Shown here one piece after another: positions 1 through 4,501 of a stretch of 6,248 bases of DNA. Made by a program: the position numbers and the translations under genes. The stretch comes from Pseudomonadota bacterium. Its GTDB lineage: Bacteria; Pseudomonadota; Alphaproteobacteria; Rhizobiales; Hyphomicrobiaceae. The number at the start of each line of letters is the position of its first letter. The first letter of the stretch is position 1. The stretch covers positions 1 through 6,248 of the forward strand of contig JAKALI010000259.1 in assembly GCA_021813195.1 (NCBI GenBank), read 5' to 3'. The notes beneath the pieces are model-generated. The model did no database searches. It was not told the DNA's origin and saw only the letters and a program-made list of their open reading frames with translations.

Positions 1-1
1 T

Positions 2-520
2 CCCGAGCACGAGCGCCGGAAGAAATGGAAAAAGGGGAACTCCGGCCCCTACTGCGTTGAGCAGGTCAAGACCTGCGCTGCCGACATCGCCAATACCGTC
101 CTGAAAATGGCGAAGAAGCGCGCTCAGATCGACATGACGCTCACGGTAACGGCGGCGTCGGACTGCTTCAACCAAGACTTGGAGGACTTGCCGGCGGAGT
201 TTCATCAGGCCGAAGCAACGCCCAAGCCGCCGATCCCGCATGTCCAGCCCCGCAGCGCCGCACAAGAGCCCAAGGCCGCGCCGGCCGCCCCTGAGCAGGC
301 ACAAGCCGACTGCATCAGCGAGAAGCAGGCGGCGCGCTTGTTCGCAATCGCTCGTGGCAAAGGGTGGGCGCCGGATCAGATGAAGGTCGTCCTGGCGGAC
401 CTGCTGCATGTCGCCTCGACGCGGGAGATACCAAAGGCGGAGTACGACGCAATCTGCAAGTATTTTGAGGCGACCACGCCGCCGCAGGGCGTAGCGCTGG
501 AGTTCGGGGAGGAGCGCTGA
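2..520 (+). CDS. C-terminal part of a phage protein, candidate single-strand annealing/recombination protein (5' truncated by window edge)
   Basis: The reading frame is open from base 2, so the gene starts upstream of the window. The first methionine codon, at 107, lies inside the conserved segment and is unlikely to be the start. The visible 172 residues begin with a basic Lys/Arg/Trp stretch. Next comes a conserved block (about residues 31-63) with the pattern NTVLKMAKKRA..D..LT.TAASD.F.QDLEDL. A Pro/Ala-rich linker follows (about 63-103), then a small helical domain (about 105-157, QAARLFAIARGKGW to YDAICKYFE). From memory, this block-linker-helical layout recurs in phage proteins encoded beside recombination nucleases, some annotated as annealing proteins. 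The immediately downstream exonuclease supports such a role, but the catalytic or core N-terminal region is not visible. The family assignment is therefore inference. The stop shares its last base with the next start (TGATG). Confidence 0.8.
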   Translation, partial: PEHERRKKWKKGNSGPYCVEQVKTCAADIANTVLKMAKKRAQIDMTLTVTAASDCFNQDLEDLPAEFHQAEATPKPPIPHVQPRSAAQEPKAAPAAPEQAQADCISEKQAARLFAIARGKGWAPDQMKVVLADLLHVASTREIPKAEYDAICKYFEATTPPQGVALEFGEER

Positions 521-1122
521 TGGCCTCTCCTCCTTTCACCTTCGACGCGCTGACTCACACCTACCGGGATGCCGACGGCAATGCAGTGCCGTCGGTGACC
601 CAAATACTCCAGGGCGTCGGGGCTTCAACGTTCGTCCCCGGAGACGAGGAAGATTATCGGTACGCTGCCGATAGAGGTACTGCGGTCCACCGCTTCTGCG
701 AGCTGTTCGATGTGAACGAAGAGGACTGGTCACAGGTCGAGGGGACGGTACTGGAGCCCTTCTGCCGTGCCTATGCTCGGTTCGTGAAGGAGACAAGCTT
801 CACGCCTCGGCTGATCGAGCACGCTGGTATTGCGTGCGTATCGGGGATGAGGTACGGCTACACACTCGACCGCGAAGGCGACCTTGATGGCAAGCCCACC
901 ATCATCGACATCAAGACGGGTTCGATCCAGCGGTCATGGGCACTCCAGCTCGCCGGGTACGAACTTGCCTTGAGAGAGCATGACTTCATCCGTAGGCAAC
1001 GCAAGGCAGTGCGGCTTTGCAACGACGGGAGCTACTCACTGTATTCATACGGCGGCCCAGCCGACGAACAGATTTTCCGGGCCGCGCTTGCCATCGAGAC
1101 ATGGAAAAGGAGAACGAAATAA
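520..1122 (+). CDS. Phage PD-(D/E)XK exonuclease (RecB-like nuclease fold)
   Basis: This 200-residue protein carries the full motif order of the RecB/lambda-exonuclease-like PD-(D/E)XK nucleases. The N-terminal part has FDALTHTY and PSVTQIL (residues 8-30), common in phage members. A histidine motif follows (RGTAVH, H57), then E100, the acidic residue D117 in the TLDREGDLDG segment, the DIK signature (D130, K132 in IIDIKTG) and the QxxxY motif (Q143, Y147). The Asp and Lys residues would bind metal and cleave DNA. Family members degrade or resect DNA ends, here probably to feed recombination with the upstream protein. The start at 520 overlaps the previous stop by one base and follows a purine-rich GGGGAGGAG (506-514) five bases away. 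No catalytic residue appears missing. A Cas4-like identity is less likely, because no iron-sulfur cysteine cluster is seen. Confidence 0.88.
   Translation: MASPPFTFDALTHTYRDADGNAVPSVTQILQGVGASTFVPGDEEDYRYAADRGTAVHRFCELFDVNEEDWSQVEGTVLEPFCRAYARFVKETSFTPRLIEHAGIACVSGMRYGYTLDREGDLDGKPTIIDIKTGSIQRSWALQLAGYELALREHDFIRRQRKAVRLCNDGSYSLYSYGGPADEQIFRAALAIETWKRRTK
1105..1113 (+). promoter_or_regulatory. Ribosome binding site for the coiled-coil protein gene
   Basis: AGGAG (1108-1112), within the purine run 1105-1113, lies nine bases before the ATG at 1122. This fixes the start of the downstream gene at 1122 rather than at the in-frame ATG at 1017, which lies well inside the exonuclease gene. Confidence 0.75.
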
Positions 1123-1880
1123 TGGAATCGACCACTTTGGCCGTTCAGCCGGGACCGGACGCTGCGTCCATTGACCCGAAGCTGCAAGACATCGTGCCGC
1201 GCGCCCAAGCTGCGCTGGTGCGCAACAACGACGAGTATATGGCCGCGTCCGGGATGCTCATCGCCATAACCGGGCTCCGCGACGAGATCGCTGCGACGTT
1301 CAATCCGCACATCAAGGCCGCGCACGACCTTCATAAGGCGCTGCTTACGCAACGCAAGAAGTTCGACGAGCCACTGGACCTTGCCGAGACGCTTCTCAAA
1401 CAGCGCGTTGGGAAGTTCCTGCAAGAGGAAGAACGCAAGCGCCGGGACGAGGAGCGTCGGCTGCAAGAACAAGAGCGACTGCGCGCCGAGGCCGAAGAGA
1501 AAGAGCGCAAGCGTCAGGCGCAGGAGCAGGCCCTTGCCGATGCCATCGCGGCCGAACAGGCCGGCAACGCCGGAGCGGCAGAGAAGATCCTCACCGTTGC
1601 TGCGGAAGAGGCCGCTGCTCCCGCTCCGGTTTATGTCGCGCCCGTCGTCATCGCATCGTCTGTGCCGAGGATCTCAGGCATGTCATTGCGTGAGACGTGG
1701 AGCGCAACGGTGACCGACCTCATGGCGCTAGTCAAGGCCGTGGCTGCCGGTACGGTCCCGCTTGAGGCAGTCGCAGCGGACATGGTGTTTCTGCGTCGCC
1801 AAGCGACGGCGCTAAAGGGCAACCTTCGCTATCCGGGGGTTCAGTCAGTGTCGTCCAGTTCGATGGCGGTGCGTGGATGA
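1122..1880 (+). CDS. Phage coiled-coil protein linked to the recombination cassette
   Basis: The start chosen is ATG 1122, which overlaps the exonuclease stop (TAATG) and has AGGAG nine bases upstream; this gives 252 residues. The N-terminal part (about 20-95) is helical and contains FNPHIKAAHDLHKALL and a PLDLAETLLKQRV segment. A highly charged Glu/Arg/Lys/Gln coiled coil (about 95-150) follows, then an Ala-rich stretch (about 150-180). A small C-terminal domain (about 180-252) holds RETWSATVTDLMALVKAV, ALKGNLRYPGV and a closing SMAVR. From memory, this architecture recurs as an uncharacterised phage protein next to exonuclease and annealing genes. I know of no proven activity. The position suggests an accessory role in phage DNA recombination or replication, but that is inference. 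The coiled coil suggests oligomerisation. The stop at 1878-1880 is shared with the next start (ATGA). Confidence 0.85.
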   Translation: MESTTLAVQPGPDAASIDPKLQDIVPRAQAALVRNNDEYMAASGMLIAITGLRDEIAATFNPHIKAAHDLHKALLTQRKKFDEPLDLAETLLKQRVGKFLQEEERKRRDEERRLQEQERLRAEAEEKERKRQAQEQALADAIAAEQAGNAGAAEKILTVAAEEAAAPAPVYVAPVVIASSVPRISGMSLRETWSATVTDLMALVKAVAAGTVPLEAVAADMVFLRRQATALKGNLRYPGVQSVSSSSMAVRG

Positions 1881-1972
1881 ACACCCGGTGGGCCAAGGCA
1901 ACCGCGCTGTTCGCCATCCCGATTGCCGGGACGGTCCTGGCGATCTGGTATTTATGGAGGACACGTCAATGA
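1877..1972 (+). CDS. 31-residue single-span membrane microprotein
   Basis: A 32-codon frame starts at ATG 1877, overlapping the previous stop by four bases (ATGA). It ends at TGA 1970-1972, which again overlaps the next ATG (1969). It begins MNTRWAKATALF. Residues 9-27 form one uninterrupted hydrophobic stretch (TALFAIPIAGTVLAIWYLW), long enough to cross a membrane once, flanked by Arg4/Lys7 and Arg28/Arg30. The protein is too short for most gene callers. The snug fit between its neighbours fills what would otherwise be an 88-base gap. Its own ribosome binding site is weak, so translational coupling is the likely route of expression. Small phage membrane proteins include holins, lysis regulators and superinfection-exclusion factors; nothing here decides between them. 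An alternative GTG at 1873 in another frame would join this region to the next gene, but it has no hydrophobic segment. Confidence 0.6.
   Translation: MNTRWAKATALFAIPIAGTVLAIWYLWRTRQ
1956..1960 (+). promoter_or_regulatory. Ribosome binding site for the 75-residue Cys/His protein
   Basis: GGAGG lies eight bases before ATG 1969, inside the 3' end of the microprotein gene. It favours 1969 over the upstream in-frame GTG at 1873 as the start of the downstream gene. Confidence 0.75.
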
Positions 1973-2196
1973 GATGGCTACACCGTTATTTCCGACTTGG
2001 GGCGCACGCTTGGATCATCCATCCGGCTACCGGACGCTTGCGCCGGATCGTGTGCCGCGAATGCGGCCTCCGGCTAAACCGGCGCACGAAGGCCGGAAAA
2101 GCAGAGGCTGAGGCGGTCCTACGCGCCGCGGGTACCCCGCCGATTGGAACCGATTTTGTCGGACCAGCGATCGACGACGACGCGATGCCGTTTTGA
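1969..2196 (+). CDS. Small Cys/His protein, possible zinc ribbon (75 residues)
   Basis: The start at ATG 1969 is supported by GGAGG at 1956-1960 and by a four-base overlap with the preceding stop. Residues 5-33 carry a possible metal-binding set: H5, H13 (in GAHAW), then C29 and C32 (CRECG). The layout resembles the small phage proteins of the DUF1660 type, where a C..(x)GH.W segment is followed by C..CG. It also resembles the 98-residue protein encoded at 2854-3150 in this window. Here a histidine replaces the first cysteine and one residue is inserted before His13, so zinc binding is plausible but unproven. The middle is basic (RLNRRTKAGKAE). The last ten residues are acidic (AIDDDAMPF), which could suit a nucleic-acid or protein partner. 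No function can be assigned. Confidence 0.7.
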   Translation: MRWLHRYFRLGAHAWIIHPATGRLRRIVCRECGLRLNRRTKAGKAEAEAVLRAAGTPPIGTDFVGPAIDDDAMPF

Positions 2197-2246
2197 TGTG
2201 GTCGCAACCGCCCGGCGGAGTTGCCGGGGACGAGAGGACATCTTGA
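2196..2246 (+). CDS. Possible 16-codon relay ORF
   Basis: ATG at 2196 overlaps the preceding stop (TGATG). The frame reads MWSQPPGGVAGDERTS and stops at 2244-2246, and that stop overlaps the TTG start of the next gene (TTGA at 2243-2246). It has no recognisable domain or good ribosome binding site. The double overlap suggests it may carry ribosomes across the 46-base gap so that the weak TTG start is used, rather than make a functional peptide. It may also be chance. Confidence 0.25.
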   Translation: MWSQPPGGVAGDERTS

Positions 2247-2614
2247 ACTTCTTTGGCAAAATCTTCAACGGAATTGGACACGTCTTTGCTTGGTTGGTCG
2301 GAAAGGGTCTGCCGGCAGCCGCCGGCGTACTGCAGGAATATGCGCCGGTGGTTGGCCTGCTGGCCGCTGCCTTCAAGTCGCGCGGACTGGAGGCCGTCCA
2401 GGCCGACATGAACGCCGCGATTGGGGGAGCCCTAGCGATTCGGCAGGACCTCGAATCGCTGGGCGCCGCGGCGGCCTCGGCGTTCGCCGATAAGCTTGGG
2501 AACATCGGATTCGACGCCAAGTCAATCGCTGCCATTGAAGCGATCTACCAGGACGCCAAGAAGGCGTTTACTGGAACCACGGCCCCGGCATCGCCCGGTG
2601 CGCCGCAGGTCTAA
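2243..2614 (+). CDS. Unrecognised phage protein with hydrophobic N-terminal half (123 residues)
   Basis: TTG 2243 is taken as the start: GAGAGGA (2232-2238) lies four bases upstream, and from here the sequence becomes protein-like (MNFFGKIFNGIGHVFAW). An earlier in-frame TTG at 2144 would add an Arg/Cys-rich segment that overlaps the previous gene and looks out of frame. Residues 3-44 are rich in Phe, Gly, Ala, Val and Leu, interrupted by single charged residues, and look like one or two amphipathic or membrane-associating helices. Residues 45-110 are Ala-rich and helical with evenly spaced charges. The last dozen residues are a Pro/Ala/Thr tail. It could be a small membrane-associated or virion-associated phage protein. 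A holin is possible but the hydrophobic part is not clearly transmembrane. No family is recognised. Confidence 0.7.
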   Translation: MNFFGKIFNGIGHVFAWLVGKGLPAAAGVLQEYAPVVGLLAAAFKSRGLEAVQADMNAAIGGALAIRQDLESLGAAAASAFADKLGNIGFDAKSIAAIEAIYQDAKKAFTGTTAPASPGAPQV

Positions 2615-2632
2615 CGGCTCCCGGAAACCAAA

Positions 2633-2668
2633 CCGGCGCCCCTGACGGGCAAAGTATGGGGGCGCCGG
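2633..2668 (+). repeat. Perfect 10-bp GC-rich inverted repeat (hairpin) in the intergenic gap
   Basis: CCGGCGCCCC (2633-2642) pairs exactly with GGGGCGCCGG (2659-2668) around a 16-base loop. It occupies the 81-base gap 2615-2695, the only sizeable gap on the plus strand. No T-run follows on the plus strand, so it is not a standard intrinsic terminator for the genes it follows. On the opposite strand TTTGGTTT follows the stem, a weak terminator-like tail. It may pause transcription, protect an mRNA end or bind a protein. Confidence 0.6.
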
Positions 2669-2683
2669 ACCGGGAAGGAAACC

Positions 2684-2689
2684 AAGGAG
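2684..2689 (+). promoter_or_regulatory. Ribosome binding site for the 51-residue protein
   Basis: AAGGAG lies six bases before ATG 2696. This is the strongest site in this part of the window. It supports a short gene at 2696-2851 rather than an extended start for the following gene at 2656. Confidence 0.8.
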
Positions 2690-2695
2690 TGAAGA

Positions 2696-2851
2696 ATGTC
2701 TTGGTATGTGTCAGCAACCGGCGACGAAGGCTACCCAGAGCCGGAAGCTTCCTGCCGGTCGGCGGCCCGCGCTATGATCGCCAACCTCTTGGCCGTCTAT
2801 GGGAACCGATCCAGTTTCATCGTGGAGGTCAAAGCTCGGGGGCATCAATAA
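2696..2851 (+). CDS. Unrecognised 51-residue protein
   Basis: ATG 2696 follows a near-ideal AAGGAG with six-base spacing, and the frame ends at TAA 2849-2851, two bases before the next ATG. The protein starts MSWYVSATGDEGYPEPEASC. It continues with an Ala/Leu-rich helix (about 22-34, SAARAMIANLLAV) and a beta-like end (SFIVEVKARG). It has balanced charge and no transmembrane segment. About two thirds of codons end in G or C, as expected for a coding frame in GC-rich DNA. The overlapping longer frame (from 2656) reads as Arg/Pro-rich, poor protein here. No family is recognised; short proteins of this kind are common in the accessory gene runs of phages. It probably belongs to the same transcript as its neighbours. 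Confidence 0.7.
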   Translation: MSWYVSATGDEGYPEPEASCRSAARAMIANLLAVYGNRSSFIVEVKARGHQ

Positions 2852-2853
2852 AG

Positions 2854-3150
2854 ATGATCGGTGACTACTACAAAAATCCCCTGCACGCGATCTGCAGGCG
2901 GCTCGGGCATGTGTGGACCACGCTTAGCCTCGTGGACAGTCCGGTGCGCTGCGCGCGCTGCGGAACTCCGGCGGAAAGCCGGTTGCAGGCCAGTGCGCCA
3001 GCCGCGATCACTTACGAGGAGTGGGCGGCGTGGTTCGGAAAAGAGATCGAGCGCTGCCGCCGGTTCGCTACGCTGTACCCGAAGCACGCCGAGCAGATTG
3101 GCTGCTTCGGCTGGACGCCGGCGGAAGTGGCGGCGATGGTGGGGAGGTAG
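2854..3150 (+). CDS. Zinc-ribbon-like small phage protein (98 residues, DUF1660-like N-terminus)
   Basis: ATG 2854 is two bases after the preceding stop and is preferred to the in-frame ATG at 2656, which would run through the preceding gene. Residues 14-37 read CRRLGHVW, then a spacer, then RCARCG. This gives candidate metal ligands C14, H19, C33 and C36. The pattern C-x4-H-x-W ... C-x2-CG matches the small phage zinc proteins of the DUF1660 type. The remaining 60 residues form a second helical part with conserved-looking aromatic residues (YEEWAAWFGKEI, RRFATLYPKHAEQIG, FGWTPAEVAAMVG) that I do not recognise. The first part is related in layout to the 75-residue protein at 1969-2196. The function is unknown; nucleic-acid or protein binding is a reasonable inference from the zinc ribbon. 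Confidence 0.75.
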   Translation: MIGDYYKNPLHAICRRLGHVWTTLSLVDSPVRCARCGTPAESRLQASAPAAITYEEWAAWFGKEIERCRRFATLYPKHAEQIGCFGWTPAEVAAMVGR

Positions 3151-3157
3151 GCGCTGG

Positions 3158-3628
3158 ATGACCACAGAACAAGAATTTCTCAAGCGTTCCGGATCGATCT
3201 ACCGGAACATGAAGGCCCGCTTCGCGGAGAAGCGGAACAAGCGCGGGAACGTGATCCGGGTTGGGCGTGAGCTGCCGTTTTCGCTGGAAGAGTTCCGCGA
3301 CTACCTGAGTATGTGCCTCGGCAGCCGCAACGCCAGCGGTACTACTCCTTGCGATAGCTGCACGCTGTCCCTGAACGCGCTGACACTGGTCGTAGACCAC
3401 TCCCTTCCGGTCTCGCGCGGCGGCGAGCTTGGACTCCAGAACCTCGCGCTGCTGTGTGAGGAATGCAACCGGGCGAAAGGGAAGCTGACGGCCTCGGAAT
3501 TCCGCGCCTTGCGGCAATTTTTGGATGGACTAGCTCCGCAGGCGGCGAATGACGTGCTGACGCGGCTGAAGACGGGCGCCGGATTCATGCGCCTGCGGTA
3601 CTTTGGGAAGGGAAAGCGGAATGCCTGA
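3158..3628 (+). CDS. HNH endonuclease
   Basis: The start is ATG 3158, with GGAGG at 3143-3147 ten bases upstream. Upstream in-frame starts such as 2861 lie inside the previous gene and give Arg-rich, implausible sequence. The 156-residue protein has the HNH signature in order: C65-x2-C68 (zinc), the catalytic D80-H81 in VVDHSLPVSRGG, N95 in LQNLALLC, then C100-x2-C103 followed by N104 and K107 (CEECNRAKG). All ligands and the general-base histidine are present, so it is probably active. A basic helical N-terminal region (about 9-50) may bind DNA. A C-terminal helical tail (about 110-156) ends in a basic stretch. Phage HNH proteins either act with terminase in DNA packaging or are free-standing homing nucleases. 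No terminase gene is in view, so the role stays open. Confidence 0.88.
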   Translation: MTTEQEFLKRSGSIYRNMKARFAEKRNKRGNVIRVGRELPFSLEEFRDYLSMCLGSRNASGTTPCDSCTLSLNALTLVVDHSLPVSRGGELGLQNLALLCEECNRAKGKLTASEFRALRQFLDGLAPQAANDVLTRLKTGAGFMRLRYFGKGKRNA

Positions 3629-3646
3629 CGCCTCCGACGACGTAAC

Positions 3647-4240
3647 ATGCCGACCTACGCGCGCATATCCGACCTACCGAACAGCGGCCACTGCCGCCGC
3701 TGCGGCCAGGACAAGCCGCTGGCCGAGATGGAGGTAGCGCGCCGCAGGACCAAGATCATGCTGCTCTATCGCTGCCGGTCGTGCGGGAACGAACAGCGCC
3801 GCGGCAAGCACAACACGGCGGCCGCTCGCGAGTGGAGGCGTCGCAATCGCCAAAGCGCTAGGGATGCCGCCCGCAAGTACAAAGAATCGCACCGGGAACA
3901 GTGCGCCCTGGCCTACCGCCGCTATTGGGGCGCCAGCCTGCCCGCGCTGCGAGTGCTGCGCCGTATGGAGTCGCGCAAGATCAACTGCACGATGGCCCAG
4001 GCGCGCGAACTGCTGGACAGGTTCGGGCCGGCGTACCCGATGTTTCGCGGGCTGACGCGCGCAGGGCAGCTCGCCGTTCGGTCTATCCAGCACCGGTCGG
4101 GCGTTTCGCGGTGGGACGCGACGCTGATGGTTTACGACGAGTGGGCGGACGAGCCTGAGACCGGCTACGTGCTCCCTGCTACAGAGCAGGCGGCGTCGCT
4201 TCCGCGCGGGCCGGGTGCGCGGGCGAGGCGCAACAGGTGA
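3647..4240 (+). CDS. Zinc-ribbon protein with basic helix (197 residues), putative DNA-binding phage protein
   Basis: The frame is in the same phase as the HNH gene, separated by one stop and 18 bases. ATG 3647 is the first possible ATG after that stop. No good ribosome binding site precedes it, so re-initiation after the HNH gene is likely. Residues 16-46 form a four-cysteine ribbon (CRRCG at C16/C19 and CRSCG at C43/C46), with a DKPLAEM segment between. Residues 50-95 are a strongly basic helix of Arg/Lys repeats (REWRRRNRQSARDAARKY, SHREQCALAYRRYW). The C-terminal half (about 98-170) is helical (LRVLRRMESRKINCTMAQARELLDRFG, GVSRWDATLMVYDEWAD split by a RAGQLAVRSIQ segment), and the tail is Arg/Pro-rich. 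The ribbon plus basic helix pattern is seen in many phage nucleases and DNA-binding proteins, but no HNH catalytic motif is present. The function is unassigned. Confidence 0.75.
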   Translation: MPTYARISDLPNSGHCRRCGQDKPLAEMEVARRRTKIMLLYRCRSCGNEQRRGKHNTAAAREWRRRNRQSARDAARKYKESHREQCALAYRRYWGASLPALRVLRRMESRKINCTMAQARELLDRFGPAYPMFRGLTRAGQLAVRSIQHRSGVSRWDATLMVYDEWADEPETGYVLPATEQAASLPRGPGARARRNR

Positions 4241-4500
4241 ACGGGAAGAAGCAATTTCGCGCGGGGAGCAAGGGTTGCGGCATTCGCACCGGATACGCTG
4301 ACTGCCAGCGGTTGTCTGGAGGCATGCGCTTGGGCGAAAAGGCCAGTGCCGCGGTAAAGCTGGAGTCGCATATCCGGGCCGCGCATGGCGGCGGGGATGC
4401 CAGGCCCGATTGCCGTGCCTGCCAGGACATACTGACGGCACGTGGAGTGCGCCCCCACCCTGTGCGAGATTCAAAAGGGCGCTACGGGCCGAGAGGGTAG
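4237..4500 (+). CDS. Small His/Cys protein (87 residues), possible zinc finger
   Basis: GTG 4237 overlaps the previous stop (GTGA), and GCGAGG (4223-4228) lies eight bases upstream. The protein is basic and Gly-rich at its start (MNGKKQFRAGSKGCG). Candidate metal ligands are H45-x4-H50 followed by C59-x2-C62 (CRAC); C14 and C23 could also take part. The segment LESHIRAAHGGG resembles a small H..H/C..C finger. The tail (RPHPVRDSKGRYGPRG) looks disordered. No family is recognised. It is the last gene of the plus-strand unit: its stop (4498-4500) is one base from the stop of the oppositely oriented gene. Coding evidence is the start overlap and the ordered His/Cys spacing; the function is unknown. 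Confidence 0.6.
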   Translation: MNGKKQFRAGSKGCGIRTGYADCQRLSGGMRLGEKASAAVKLESHIRAAHGGGDARPDCRACQDILTARGVRPHPVRDSKGRYGPRG

Positions 4501-4501
4501 G

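Noticed and set aside
1017..1121. Extended start for the coiled-coil gene at ATG 1017
   Set aside because: It would overlap the exonuclease by over 100 bases with Arg-rich sequence, while 1122 has a good ribosome site and a TAATG overlap.
1873..1968. GTG 1873 as start of the 75-residue protein (107-residue version)
   Set aside because: GGAGG precedes ATG 1969 at good spacing, and the extra N-terminus has no protein-like pattern. The alternative frame here encodes a clean membrane span.
2144..2242. Extended TTG start for the 123-residue protein
   Set aside because: The added segment overlaps the previous gene and is Arg/Thr/Cys-rich, looking out of frame; the site at 2232-2238 supports TTG 2243.
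2861..3157. HNH gene extended to start at 2861
   Set aside because: The added 99 residues are Arg/Ser-rich and lie antiphase to the zinc-ribbon gene; GGAGG before 3158 fits better.
3674..4474. 266-residue open frame on the minus strand
   Set aside because: It is Arg/Pro/Ala/His-rich with no motif and lies opposite two plausible plus-strand genes in GC-rich DNA, where long antisense frames arise by chance.
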